64,000 nucleotides of DNA from Nonomuraea pusilla (GCF_900109355.1 NZ_FOBF01000008.1:62001-126000); one strand, 5' to 3'; numbered from the stretch's first letter, positions 32,416 through 41,928 are shown. Numbers and translations are program-made. The notes: generated by a model from the letters alone, not told the origin.

Positions 32416-34898
32416 GCCGCCCCGCGCCGCCCGCCGTCGCCCGGGTGGGCGGGCTGCCGGCCGCCGCGCTGCACGGGCTGGCCTGCCCCGAGGCGACCCG
32501 GCTCGCCGGCCGCGTGGTCCACCTCACCGAGGAGCTAACCCGACGCGCCGCGGTGCTGTCCGACGCTCTCTACGAGGTGATCGGCGCCACCGGCGCGCGC
32601 AAGCCGATCCTGGTGGCGATCCGCCGCGACCTGCACGGACTGCGCCGGCCCAAACGCGTCGAGGTGCTGCCCGCGCCGCTGGCCGAGCTGGTCCGGACGT
32701 GGATCTCCCTGTGGGAAGAGCGCGCCCGCGTTCGCGCCGTGCTGCCGGACGTGCTCGCCCGCGAGGAGCGCTCGGCCTGGAGCGCGTTGCGGGAGCTCGC
32801 CGCGACCCCGGCGGTGCGGCACGGGCTCGCGCACGCCAGCCCGGACCTCTCCGCCGGCCTGGAGAGATGGCTTGCCGATCCGGGGTGGCGGCCACGACCG
32901 AGCACGCTGGCGAGCCTGCTGCGGTACGTGACGCGCGTGGCGGCCAAGACGAGCCCCTTCAGCACGTTCACCACCGTCCACGAGGTCCGCTGGGTGGACG
33001 GTGGCGTGGCCTGGCAGGTGCCGGACACGGCGCCGACCGTGGTGGTGGAGGCCGACGTGGGGCTCCGGCTGCTGGTCGAGTCCGTGCTGCCGCGCACGCC
33101 CGAGGTGGCCGCCGCGCGGGTGGTGCGGCTGTCGCCGGCCGCGTACGCGTCGGGGGATCGGCTGACGTTCCCGGAACCCGGCGGGCGGATGCGCGCGGTG
33201 GACCGGACCTCCGCACTGGACACCCTGGTCGAGCTGCTGCGCGGCGAGCAGCGGTGGGACGCGGCGATCGCCAAGCTCACCGGCGCCGGCCTGGCAGGCG
33301 ACGGAGCGGACGACGGTACGCGTGACGGCGCGAGCGACGGAGCGGCGGCGGCCGAGCAGGTGCTGAGCGGGCTGGTGCGCGGCGGCCTGGTGGAGGCCGT
33401 CGTGCCGGTGCCCGGCCAGGCGGCCCGCCCATTCGCGCGCCTCGCCGACTGGGCGGCGCCCGCTCCGCCCGCCGGCCCGCTGCACCGCATCCAGGTGGCC
33501 TTGGACCAGGCTGGGCCGCTCGGCGACGGCGACCCGTCGGCGTCGGCCTGCGCCCACGTGGCCCGCCGCCTCACCGCCGAACTCCCCGCACTGGGCCTGC
33601 CCGTCATGCCGGTGCCCGACCTGCGCCGCCGTGTGCTGCGCGAGTCGGCGCTCGGCCCGCCGGTCGCCTGCGCGCTGCCGGAGTGGCGGCCCGCGCTGGC
33701 CGACCTCCGACGGGTCCGCCGCTGGCTCGCCGTGCACGACCCGATGCTGCCGCTTCGCCTCACCCTTGCCGACCGGGTACGCGACTGGTTCGGCCCCGGC
33801 TCGGCCGCGCCCCTGCTGGACGTGTACGCCAGGGTCCGGACCGCCGAACCGGGCACGCCCCTGGATCCCGACTTCCTCGAACACCCCGACCCGCTCGCCG
33901 GAGCCACCGACCCGTGCCTTACCCGCCTGCGCGAGTTGCGCGCCGCGTCGGTCGCCGCGCTCACCGGGGGGCGGGCGGAGGAGGCGCTGAGCGAGCCGCC
34001 GGCCTGGGTACGCGATCCGGGGCCGGTCACCTGCTATGTCCAGCCGTTCCAGGGGCAGGACGGCCTGCGGCTGGTCCTCAACGCCGCGCACGGCGGCCAC
34101 GGCCGGGGCATCACCCGCTGGACCAGGCTGCTGGGCGCGGAGCCGGCGCCCGCGCCGCCGCCCGGCGGGCCCCCGGCCGCCGAGTCCCCGCCCGGTGAGC
34201 TCCCGCCCGGTGCGTGCCTGGTGGCCGAGCTGCCGGGCACGTTCGGCCACAGCCTCAACCTGCACGCGCCCGGCATCGGCTGGGAGCTGACCTACCCGGG
34301 CGCGGTGAACCAGACCCCGCCGGAGCGCCGCGTCCCGCTGGCCGAGCTCCAGGTCCGGCACGACGCCGGGCGAGGCGTCGTCGAGCTGTGGTGGCCGCGC
34401 GCCGGCCGGCGCGTCGTGCCGGTGCACGCCGGCATGATGTCGGAGACGCTGCTGCCGCCCCTGGCTCGCCTGCTCGTCGAGGCGTTCGGCACCACCCACC
34501 TCACCCATCCGACCCTGCCGGCCGTGGCGCGGGCCGCCGGTCCGCGCATCGACCTGGGCCGCGTCACGCTCGCCAGGGCCCAGTGGACGGTCCGCCGCGA
34601 GGAGATCCCCCGGCGGGGCGGCGACGACGCCGCCCACCTCGTCGCCGTCCACGCCTGGCTGCGCGCCGCCGGGGTCCCGCGCCGCTGCTTCGTCCGGGTG
34701 CGCGAGCCGCAGGTGCGTAGGGATCGGCTCGCCTTCGACAAGCGGCACAAGCCGGTGTTCGTCGACTTCGGGAGCTGGCCGTCGGTGCTGGAATTCGACC
34801 GGATCGTCACCCGGGCCGCCGGGGACCTGGAACTGACCGAGGCACTGCCCGACAGCGAGTGGGCGGTGGAGCTGGCGATCGAGATAGGAGCCCGGTGA
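32412..34898 (+). CDS. pbtB1: LanB-type dehydratase N-terminal domain protein, second copy
   Basis: 828-aa protein of the lantibiotic-dehydratase N-terminal (glutamylation) family. These use glutamyl-tRNA to activate Ser/Thr side chains. The motifs RYVTRVAAKTSPFSTFTTVH and AGMMSETLLPPLARLLVEAF, and the FVDFGSWPSVLEFDRI end, match the paralogue at 39496. The elimination domain is not fused; a single separate elimination protein is encoded at 41925. Overlaps both neighbours by 4 nt. Proposed to pair with the adjacent YcaO copy or to glutamylate a subset of serines. Confidence 0.88.
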   Translation: MSRPAPPAVARVGGLPAAALHGLACPEATRLAGRVVHLTEELTRRAAVLSDALYEVIGATGARKPILVAIRRDLHGLRRPKRVEVLPAPLAELVRTWISLWEERARVRAVLPDVLAREERSAWSALRELAATPAVRHGLAHASPDLSAGLERWLADPGWRPRPSTLASLLRYVTRVAAKTSPFSTFTTVHEVRWVDGGVAWQVPDTAPTVVVEADVGLRLLVESVLPRTPEVAAARVVRLSPAAYASGDRLTFPEPGGRMRAVDRTSALDTLVELLRGEQRWDAAIAKLTGAGLAGDGADDGTRDGASDGAAAAEQVLSGLVRGGLVEAVVPVPGQAARPFARLADWAAPAPPAGPLHRIQVALDQAGPLGDGDPSASACAHVARRLTAELPALGLPVMPVPDLRRRVLRESALGPPVACALPEWRPALADLRRVRRWLAVHDPMLPLRLTLADRVRDWFGPGSAAPLLDVYARVRTAEPGTPLDPDFLEHPDPLAGATDPCLTRLRELRAASVAALTGGRAEEALSEPPAWVRDPGPVTCYVQPFQGQDGLRLVLNAAHGGHGRGITRWTRLLGAEPAPAPPPGGPPAAESPPGELPPGACLVAELPGTFGHSLNLHAPGIGWELTYPGAVNQTPPERRVPLAELQVRHDAGRGVVELWWPRAGRRVVPVHAGMMSETLLPPLARLLVEAFGTTHLTHPTLPAVARAAGPRIDLGRVTLARAQWTVRREEIPRRGGDDAAHLVAVHAWLRAAGVPRRCFVRVREPQVRRDRLAFDKRHKPVFVDFGSWPSVLEFDRIVTRAAGDLELTEALPDSEWAVELAIEIGAR

Positions 34899-35929
34899 CG
34901 CGGTACCCGCTGCCCCGCCCCCACCCCCTCGGCATCCACCCCGGCTACGCCCGGCTGCGCGAGGGCTGCCCCGTCGCGCGGGTCGACTCGCCGTACGGTC
35001 CGGCCTGGCTGATCACCCGGTACGCCGATGTGGCGGCGGTGCTCACCGACGCCCGGTACAGCCGCGCGGCGGCGACGGAGGACGACGGCGGCATTCTGCT
35101 CAACACCGACCCGCCCGAGCACGACCGGCTGCGCAGGCTCGTGGTGGCGCACACCGGCGCCGCCGCCGTCGAGCGGCTCCGGCCGCGGGCCGCGGAGATC
35201 GCCGCCACGCTGGCGAAGCGCATCCCGGCGGAGGCCGAGTTCGTGAGCGCGTTCGCCGAGCCGTACTCACATCGGGTGCTCGCGCTGTTCGTCGGGCACC
35301 TGGTCGGCCTGCCGGTCGGCGAGCTGAGCCCGATGGCCACCGTGCTCACGCTGGCGCGGGTGCCCGACCGGGAGCGGGCGGCGGCGTTCGCCGAACTGCG
35401 CCGGCGGCTGCGGAGCCAGGTGGACGACGAGACGCTCGCCGTGGTGCTCAACATCGTCTTCGGCGGCCACGCGGCGGTGGTGGCCGCGCTGGGCTACTGT
35501 CTGCTCGCGGCGCTGGCCGAGCCGCTGCCGAGCCTGGCCGGCGACGCCCGGCGGATCGCCGATCTGGTCGAGGAGACGCTGCGCCTGGCTCCGCCCGGCG
35601 ACCGGACCTTGCTGCGCCGCACCCTCGAGCCCGTCCGGCTGGGCGGGCGGGAGCTGCCCACGGGAGCACTGGTGATCCCGTCGATCGCGGCGGCCGGCCG
35701 GGACCCGGACCGGCCCGCCGGGGGGTTGGCGGGCCGGCACCTGGCGTTCGGCCGCGGCGCGCACGCGTGCATCGGCATGGCGCTGGCCCGGATGGAGCTC
35801 CGGGCCGCGCTCCAGGCGCTGGCCGAGCACGTCCCCGGACTGCGGCCGGCGGCCGGCCCGGCCACGCTCAGGCGTACGTGCGAGGAATTGGCGGTCAGCC
35901 CGCTTGCGGGAATCCCGATTCGTGTGTAG
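34895..35929 (+). CDS. pbtO: Short cytochrome P450 tailoring hydroxylase
   Basis: 344-aa P450, about 50 residues shorter than usual (about 400). Heme loop FGRGAHACIGMALARMEL with axial Cys292; ExxR motif EETLR (226-230); C-helix segment DPPEHDRLRRLV. The I-helix reads NIVFGGHAAVVAAL, lacking the usual acid-Thr pair, so proton delivery must be substrate- or water-assisted. GTG 34895 overlaps the upstream stop. In GE2270 the beta-hydroxy-Phe and the hydroxymethyl that becomes methoxymethyl on a thiazole both need oxidation; this is the only P450 here. Confidence 0.9.
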   Translation: MTRYPLPRPHPLGIHPGYARLREGCPVARVDSPYGPAWLITRYADVAAVLTDARYSRAAATEDDGGILLNTDPPEHDRLRRLVVAHTGAAAVERLRPRAAEIAATLAKRIPAEAEFVSAFAEPYSHRVLALFVGHLVGLPVGELSPMATVLTLARVPDRERAAAFAELRRRLRSQVDDETLAVVLNIVFGGHAAVVAALGYCLLAALAEPLPSLAGDARRIADLVEETLRLAPPGDRTLLRRTLEPVRLGGRELPTGALVIPSIAAAGRDPDRPAGGLAGRHLAFGRGAHACIGMALARMELRAALQALAEHVPGLRPAAGPATLRRTCEELAVSPLAGIPIRV

Positions 35930-36056
35930 TGGCCAGAGAACCGAATAAACGAATTTGGTCAGCGGGTGTCCGTTTCTTGCCGCGGATCATACCCGGGTCA
36001 TACTCTCGATTCCGGGAATGGTGCACGAATTCGGTGCGAGAATCCGAGGGAGAATC

Positions 36057-36704
36057 GTGTCGGCAGAACACCCATATCGTGACAGGCTTCGCGCACTGTC
36101 CGCATATCTACGCAAAGTCGACAATGAGCCGGAGGCCGCCGCCGAGCTGCGCGCCGAACCGGAAAAGGCCCTCCGGGAGGCCGGGGTCGACCAGGCGTTC
36201 AACCGCCCTGAAGCGTTCCAGGCATTCGTCGGAAAGCTGGCGGCATTAAGCGGAGAAGCATGGCTCGCGACCATTCACTCGATGATTGAATTGTGCGAGA
36301 TCGGTGCGGATCCGCAGCCGCCTGCCGGGCCCAACATCTCATTCCGCATATCCTCCGACGGAGGGGTGACAGCCATCGCCAATCGCGGTGAGATCGCCAA
36401 GAAGGTGCAGCCCAACCCCTTTCACGCCGGCTCCGCCGCCGCGTCGCCGGGCGGCCGGCTGCGCATCTATCCAGGCTACGCCACCAGCGAACTGTCGGCC
36501 CGCCTCGGTGAGCGTTACCTGTCCACGTTCTACCAGCGCACCCTGCTCAAGCGCGTCGTGCTCGACCCGGGCACCGTGATCGAGGACGCCGACGCCGGTG
36601 AGGGCATCACCGTCAACCGGGCGCAGTACCGAGGCGTCGCGTTCGAGCTGCACACCAGGGCCGACGGCGCGGACCGCGAGATCGTCGCCGCGCTCGTGCG
36701 CTGA
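36057..36704 (+). CDS. pbtX: Conserved protein of unknown function in the thiopeptide cluster
   Basis: 215 aa from GTG 36057, chosen because GAGGGAG lies 6 nt before it (the frame is open back to 35955). The N-terminal 70 residues are helical and acidic/Ala-rich (YRDRLRALSAYLRKVDNEPE, LRAEPEKALREAGVD), resembling a Nif11-like or leader-binding helical bundle. The C-terminal half is beta-rich with no recognised motif. The 127-nt gap before it is AT-richer and could hold a promoter. The name follows the position of the unknown gene in the cluster as I remember it. Confidence 0.7.
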   Translation: MSAEHPYRDRLRALSAYLRKVDNEPEAAAELRAEPEKALREAGVDQAFNRPEAFQAFVGKLAALSGEAWLATIHSMIELCEIGADPQPPAGPNISFRISSDGGVTAIANRGEIAKKVQPNPFHAGSAAASPGGRLRIYPGYATSELSARLGERYLSTFYQRTLLKRVVLDPGTVIEDADAGEGITVNRAQYRGVAFELHTRADGADREIVAALVR

Positions 36705-36745
36705 CCCCGCCACGAGATCACGACATCACACCCCATGGAGGCGGG

Positions 36746-37864
36746 ATGCTGAGCAGCGCGCTCGAAGTAGACATCGACGAGGCGGCCGTCGCCGCCGACC
36801 TCAGGGAACTGGCCGCGGCGCTCGACCGCAGCGGCTACGGCGAGATCCTGACGTGCTTCCTGCCGCACAAGGCGCAGGCGCACATCTGGGCCCAGACCGC
36901 CGCCAAGATCGACGGTCCGCTGCGGACGCTGATGGAGCTCTTCCTGCTCGGCCGGGCAGTGCCGCAGGACGACCTCCCGGCCCGGGTCGGCGACGTCGTC
37001 CCCGGGCTCGCCGCCGCGGGCCTGGTGCAGACCGGGCAGGGCGCGGTGTGGCTGCCCAACCTCATCCTGCTGCGGCCGATGGGCCAATGGCTGTGGTGCC
37101 AGCGCCCGCACCCGTCGCCCACGATGTACTTCGGCGACGACTCGCTCGCGCTGGTGCACCGCATGGTGACCCATCGCGGCGGCCACACCCTCGACCTGTG
37201 CGCGGGGCCGGGCGTGCAGGCGCTGACCGCCTCGCTGCGCAGCGACCGCGTCACCGCCGTCGAGATCAACCCCGTCGCCGCCGCACTGTGCCGCACCAAC
37301 ATCGCCATGAACGGCCTGGGCGACCGGATGGAGGTCCGCCTCGGCGACCTCTACGGCGCGGTGCCGGGCGAGGTCTTCGACGACATCGTGTCCAACCCGC
37401 CGCTGCTGCCGGTGCCTGAGGACGTCCAGTTCGCCTTCGTCGGCGACGGCGGCCGCGACGGCTTCGACATCTCCTGGACCATCCTCGACGGCCTGCCCGA
37501 ACACCTGTCCGATCGCGGTGCGTGCCGGATCGTCGGCTGCGTGCTCAGCGACGGCTACGTGCCCGTCGTGATGGACGGGCTCGGTAAGTGGGCCGGCGAA
37601 CACGACTTCGACGTGCTGCTCACCGTGACCGCGCACGTCGAGGCGCACCGCGACTCGTCCTTCCTGCGCAGCATGTCGCTGATGTCCAGCGCGATCTCGG
37701 GCGAGCCGGCCGAGGTCCTGCAGGAGCGCTACGCCGCCGACTACGCCGAGCTGGGCGGCTCCCACGTGGCCTTCTACGAGCTGTGCGCGCGGCACGGCGG
37801 CGGCACGGCACGGCTCGCCGACGTCTCGGCGACCAAACGCTCCGCCGAGGTCTGGTTCGTCTGA
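36746..37864 (+). CDS. pbtM1: Class I SAM methyltransferase with NPP motif
   Basis: 372-aa methyltransferase. SAM loop LDLCAGPGVQALTASL (149-163), acidic loop AVEINPVAAALC and motif IV SNPPLLPVP (216-224). NPP-type motif IV is shared with enzymes that methylate amide or amine nitrogens (HemK/PrmC, PrmB). GE2270 carries an N-methylated Asn side-chain amide at core position 3, so this is the best candidate. An N-terminal domain of about 120 residues precedes the catalytic fold. GGAGGCGGG precedes the ATG. Confidence 0.85.
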   Translation: MLSSALEVDIDEAAVAADLRELAAALDRSGYGEILTCFLPHKAQAHIWAQTAAKIDGPLRTLMELFLLGRAVPQDDLPARVGDVVPGLAAAGLVQTGQGAVWLPNLILLRPMGQWLWCQRPHPSPTMYFGDDSLALVHRMVTHRGGHTLDLCAGPGVQALTASLRSDRVTAVEINPVAAALCRTNIAMNGLGDRMEVRLGDLYGAVPGEVFDDIVSNPPLLPVPEDVQFAFVGDGGRDGFDISWTILDGLPEHLSDRGACRIVGCVLSDGYVPVVMDGLGKWAGEHDFDVLLTVTAHVEAHRDSSFLRSMSLMSSAISGEPAEVLQERYAADYAELGGSHVAFYELCARHGGGTARLADVSATKRSAEVWFV

Positions 37865-37892
37865 CGCCACCCACCGACAGGACGGGACCGCG

Positions 37893-39137
37893 ATGCCGAC
37901 CACACTCCCGCAGACCCTGCGCGGGTCGGACGGCGCGCTCGCCGAGCAGCCGCTGCTCATCTACGTGAACGTGCCGTTCTGCAACTCAAAATGTCACTTC
38001 TGCGACTGGGTGACCGAGGTCCCGCTGGCGGATCTGCGGCTCACGCCGGACTCCTCGCCACGCCGCCGCTACGTCGCGGCGCTGGTCAAGCAGATCGAGA
38101 CGCACGCGCCGACGCTGGGCGGACTCGGCTACCGGCCCGAGGTCATGTACTGGGGCGGCGGCACGGCCAGCATCCTCACCGTCGAGGAGATCGAGGCGGT
38201 GGCCGGGGCGCTGGCGGCGCGGTTCGACCTCGGCGGCCTGGTCGAGGCCACCATCGAGGGCAGCCCGGAGTCCATGGACCCCGGCAAGCTGAAGCTGTTC
38301 CGGGCGGCCGGGTTCAACCGGATCAGCATCGGGGTGCAGGCGTTCGACGATGCGCGCCTGCGCCGCATCGGCCGGGTGCACACCGCCGAGCAGGCGGAGC
38401 GCGCGGTCCGGATGGCCGCCGGCGCCGGCTTCGACAACATCAACATCGACCTCATCGTCGGGTTCCCCGGCCAGGGTGCCGACGAGGTGTCACGCACCGT
38501 CCAGCACGCGGTAACGCTGCCGGTCAACCACTTCTCGGTCTACCCCTACCGGCCGACCGGCGGCACCGTGATGCGTCGGCAGGTGGGCCGCGGCATGGGC
38601 CGGATCGACGTGGCGGAGCAGCTCCGGTCGTACGACCACGCCCGCGACCTGCTCGCCCGGTACGGGTTCGAGGAGTACGCCACCGCCTACTTCGGCGCTC
38701 CCCGTTGCGAGTCCGACGAGGTCTACTACAAGCTCACGATGGACTGGATCGGGTTCGGCTCCGGGGCCAACTCCCTCGTCGGGACCCGCTTCCTGCTGAA
38801 CGACCGAGGCGGGCTGCACCGCTTCAGCACGGCCCCGCACCGCTTCGACTCCGACACCCCGGCCTCGGCCCCCCACCTGACACGCCACTTCCTGGCCCAG
38901 GCGCTGACCACGGTCGACGGCATGGACGCGCGCACCTTCCAGCTGCGCACCGGCCGTTCGCTGCGGGCGGCGTGCGAGGAGCCCGCAGTGCGCCGGATGC
39001 TCGAACAGATCAACCGCCGCGGCAGGCTGATCGTCGACTCGCGCGGCATCCGGCTGCACCGCGACGACATGGCCTCGGCCTACATCACCATGAACAGCGT
39101 CGATCTGTACGCCGCGACCGAGCAGCCCGGCGGATGA
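37893..39137 (+). CDS. pbtM2: HemN-like radical SAM enzyme, probable C-methyltransferase 1
   Basis: 414-aa radical SAM protein of the HemW/HemN type. Cluster motif PFCNSKCHFCDW (C30, C34, C37), then MYWGGGTASILT, TIEGSPESMD and NINIDLIVGFPGQG. Such class C enzymes in thiopeptide clusters methylate sp2 carbons of thiazoles and indoles, using two SAM molecules. It has a close paralogue at 49126. One of the two most likely installs the 5-methyl on a thiazole. Confidence 0.88.
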   Translation: MPTTLPQTLRGSDGALAEQPLLIYVNVPFCNSKCHFCDWVTEVPLADLRLTPDSSPRRRYVAALVKQIETHAPTLGGLGYRPEVMYWGGGTASILTVEEIEAVAGALAARFDLGGLVEATIEGSPESMDPGKLKLFRAAGFNRISIGVQAFDDARLRRIGRVHTAEQAERAVRMAAGAGFDNINIDLIVGFPGQGADEVSRTVQHAVTLPVNHFSVYPYRPTGGTVMRRQVGRGMGRIDVAEQLRSYDHARDLLARYGFEEYATAYFGAPRCESDEVYYKLTMDWIGFGSGANSLVGTRFLLNDRGGLHRFSTAPHRFDSDTPASAPHLTRHFLAQALTTVDGMDARTFQLRTGRSLRAACEEPAVRRMLEQINRRGRLIVDSRGIRLHRDDMASAYITMNSVDLYAATEQPGG

Positions 39138-39269
39138 CCGCGGTCCTGCGCGCCTGCTCGCACAGTCTTCGTGAACCCGTGTGCCCTTCCCGCGTGGGGA
39201 CGGGTGTGCCGGTCGACCGCCGCGGGCTCGCGAAGGAATGAGGGTCACAACGGAAAGGAGATGAGCGAG

Positions 39270-39434
39270 ATGGAATCCAAGCTGGACCTCAGCGACCTGC
39301 CCATGGACGTCTTCGAGATGGCCGACAGCGGCATGGAGGTCGAATCCCTCACCGCGGGCCACGGGATGCCCGAGGTAGGCGCCTCCTGCAACTGCGTGTG
39401 CGGCTTCTGCTGCTCCTGCAGCCCGTCCGCGTAG
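39270..39434 (+). CDS. pbtA: Thiopeptide precursor peptide (GE2270-type core)
   Basis: 54-aa precursor. Leader (residues 1-38) contains DLSDLPMDVFEMADSGMEVE and SLTAGHGMPEVGA, with LPMDVFE the likely recognition element for the F protein. Core (39384-39431) is SCNCVCGFCCSCSPSA: six Cys become thiazoles, Ser1 and Ser11 (as Dha) form the pyridine, Ser13 can form the oxazoline and Pro14 becomes the prolinamide after loss of Ser15-Ala16. Start at ATG 39270 is preferred since AGGAG sits 9 nt upstream; an ATG at 39261 directly abuts that site. I recognise the core as that of GE2270A, an EF-Tu inhibitor. Confidence 0.96.
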   Translation: MESKLDLSDLPMDVFEMADSGMEVESLTAGHGMPEVGASCNCVCGFCCSCSPSA

Positions 39435-39441
39435 CAGTCAA

Positions 39442-39473
39442 GGAGTGCCGCCGGCCCAGGCCGGCGGCACTCC
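39442..39473 (+). terminator. Strong hairpin directly after the precursor gene (attenuator)
   Basis: Perfect 15-nt arms (GGAGTGCCGCCGGCC at 39442-39456; complement at 39459-39473) with a 2-nt nominal loop, starting 8 nt after the precursor stop and 23 nt before the dehydratase start. No T-run. It would protect or partly terminate the short precursor message. Confidence 0.75.
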
Positions 39474-39495
39474 GCCCGGGGTGAGGAGACAGATC

Positions 39496-41928
39496 ATGGA
39501 GGTGGGCCGCGAAATCGTGGTCCGCGTGGCGGGGCTGCCCGCCGCCGTGCTCGCCGACCTGCGCCTGCCGCACACCGCCGAGCTCGTCACGCACCTGTCC
39601 GCTGAGCGGCGGCGGCTCGCCGCCGAGGCGTCCGCGCTGTCCTGCGAGCTGTTCGACCTGATCGGCACCGCCGGCTCCGCCCGCGCCGCGCTGGTGGGCC
39701 TGCGGCGCGCGCTCGCCCCCGGGCACCGCCCCCCGTCGCCGCGGCTGATCGGGCTGTGCCCCCTGCCCGCCCCGCTGGCCGAGCGGGTCACCGCCTGGGT
39801 GCGGGCCCGGCACGACTGGGAGGACCGGCGCCGCGACCTTGCCGGCACGCTGGACAAGGAGCGCGCCGACGCGCTCGACCGCGTACGCGCCGCCTGCGCC
39901 GCCCCGGCGTTCCGGCGGGGTCTGGCGTTGTCCGGCGGTGAGCTGACCGGCACGCTGGAGCGCTGGCTCGCCGACCCCGGCCGCGCGCCCCGGCAGGGGA
40001 AGGTGCTCCGCCTGGTCAAGTACCTGACACGCGCCGCGGCCAAGACCAGCCCGTACGGCTCCTTCATGGTCAGCGCGCTGGCGGGGCGGCCCGGCGACGG
40101 CCCTGCCGTCCCGGAGCTGCTCACCGTGGCCGAGCCGCCGGGGGCGTTCCTCGACGCCGTCGGCGACGCGCTGCTCGCCGGCCTGGCACTGGCCGGCCAG
40201 GTGCCGCTGCGCCCCAACCCCAGCCTGACGCGGACCGCCCAGGGGCTGCTGTTCGTCCGGACCGTCCGCGCGGCGGCGGGAGAGCAGGCCGGGCCGAAGG
40301 AGGAGATCGCCACCGCCGGGCGTGCCGCCGCGCTGGAGCTGTGCCTGCGGCACGCCGAGACCCGGCCCACCGCGCCGCGGCTGGCGGAGCTGCTGGCCGA
40401 GGCAGGGGCGGATCCGGGCGAGGCGGCCGCGTTCGTCGACCGGCTGGTGGCGGCGCAGCTCCTGCTGCCGTGTCCGCCGGTCCACGACGACGAGCCCGAC
40501 CCGTTCGGCGCCTGGGCCCGCCAGGTGTGCGCACCGGAGCTGCGCGAGCTTGCGGCCGCGTCGCGGCCCGTGGCCGCCACCGTGGACTCGCCCGGCCGGC
40601 GCCGCGCCAGGATCGCCGCGGCCGCCGCCGCCGTGGCGGACCGGCTCGGCATCGACCCGCCCGCCGATCCCGCGCACGAGCACGACGTCAGCACCGGACG
40701 TCCGGCGCCGCCACCGCTGCCCGCGGGCGTGCTCGCCGACCTGGACGCGGTCCGGCGCTGGCTCGCCGTGTTCGACTGGAAGGTGCCCGTCCGGGTGGGG
40801 GTCGGCGCGTTCTGCCGCGAACGTTTCGGCTCAGGGTCCCGCACGCCCTTCCTGGAGGCGTGCCGGGCGGCGACGGCGGCGCTGCCGCACCTGTTCGGCC
40901 CCGCCGCGATGCCGTGGTTCCTCGACCTGACCGGTGACGGTCGCCTGCGTGAGCTGGACCGTCTCCGGACGCGCGCCCGCGATCTCGCCCGCTCCGGCGT
41001 CCTCGAGCGGCGGCAGGTGCTGGCTGACACGGCCGACTGGCCCGCCTGGCTGACCTGGCCCGCCTCCACCGGTTTCTACCTGCAGACCCTGCCCGGTGGG
41101 GTGGTGCTGAACGCGGTGCATGCCGGGCACGGCCGCGCGGCGGGCCGCGTCCACCACCTCCTCGCCCGGGCGGGCGCCGCGACGCCGCGCCCGCCCCGCT
41201 CCGGCCTGCCGCGTGCCGAGTTCGGCGGCAGGTTCGGCTCCGCGCTCAACACCCGCACGCCGAGCACGCTGTACGAGATCGATCACCCCGGCGCGACGTC
41301 CGGCCGCGACCCCCGGCACCGTGTCCCGCTCGGCACACTCATGGTCGTGCACGACCCGGACACCGACCTGGTCCACCTGCACAGCGACCGGCTCGGCCGC
41401 GTCGAACCGGTGCACCTCGGCATGATGGGCGAGCTGGGGCTGCCGGCCGTGGCCGGTTTCCTCGAACGCGCCTTCGCGCCCACCTACCTGTTCCACCCGA
41501 GCGCGCCGCCGTTCATCGCGCTGCGTGACCTGGCCGGCGCCCCCTCTGCGCGGCGCTTCCCCAGGGTGAGCGTCGGCGACGTGGTGCTGCAACGTGCCCG
41601 CTGGACGGTGCCCGCCGGCCTGCTGCCCACGCGTACCGGGGTGGACGGTGACCACCTGCTCGCGCTGGCCGAGTGGCGGCATGCGCACGGTATCCCCGAG
41701 CGGTGCTTCGTGCGCGGCTGGAAGCCGGGCGCAGCGCTGGGCAAGGCGCGCAAGCCGCTCTACGTCGACTTCGCCTCCTGGCATCTGGTCGCCCTGTTCG
41801 AACGGGAGGCGCGAACCAACGCCGCCCTCGTCATCGACGAGGCCCTGCCGGACCCGCTGGCCGACGGCTCGCCCGCGCACGTCACCGAGTACCACGTCGA
41901 GATCGGCGACCGGGGGAGCGAGCAATGA
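39496..41928 (+). CDS. pbtB: LanB-type tRNA-dependent glutamylation enzyme
   Basis: 810-aa dehydratase first half. By analogy with TbtB of thiomuracin it transfers Glu from glutamyl-tRNA to core Ser residues. Conserved pieces: KYLTRAAAKTSPYGSFMVSA, HPGATSGRDPRHRVPLGTLM, HLGMMGELGLPAVAGFLERA and YVDFASWHLVALFEREA. ATG 39496 lies 9 nt after GAGGAG. Its stop overlaps the elimination-protein start by 4 nt, fitting a two-subunit enzyme. Confidence 0.92.
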   Translation: MEVGREIVVRVAGLPAAVLADLRLPHTAELVTHLSAERRRLAAEASALSCELFDLIGTAGSARAALVGLRRALAPGHRPPSPRLIGLCPLPAPLAERVTAWVRARHDWEDRRRDLAGTLDKERADALDRVRAACAAPAFRRGLALSGGELTGTLERWLADPGRAPRQGKVLRLVKYLTRAAAKTSPYGSFMVSALAGRPGDGPAVPELLTVAEPPGAFLDAVGDALLAGLALAGQVPLRPNPSLTRTAQGLLFVRTVRAAAGEQAGPKEEIATAGRAAALELCLRHAETRPTAPRLAELLAEAGADPGEAAAFVDRLVAAQLLLPCPPVHDDEPDPFGAWARQVCAPELRELAAASRPVAATVDSPGRRRARIAAAAAAVADRLGIDPPADPAHEHDVSTGRPAPPPLPAGVLADLDAVRRWLAVFDWKVPVRVGVGAFCRERFGSGSRTPFLEACRAATAALPHLFGPAAMPWFLDLTGDGRLRELDRLRTRARDLARSGVLERRQVLADTADWPAWLTWPASTGFYLQTLPGGVVLNAVHAGHGRAAGRVHHLLARAGAATPRPPRSGLPRAEFGGRFGSALNTRTPSTLYEIDHPGATSGRDPRHRVPLGTLMVVHDPDTDLVHLHSDRLGRVEPVHLGMMGELGLPAVAGFLERAFAPTYLFHPSAPPFIALRDLAGAPSARRFPRVSVGDVVLQRARWTVPAGLLPTRTGVDGDHLLALAEWRHAHGIPERCFVRGWKPGAALGKARKPLYVDFASWHLVALFEREARTNAALVIDEALPDPLADGSPAHVTEYHVEIGDRGSEQ

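Noticed and set aside
39138..39260. Separate promoter before the precursor gene
   Set aside because: A promoter would make sense here, but I could not find convincing -35/-10 boxes in the 132-nt gap.
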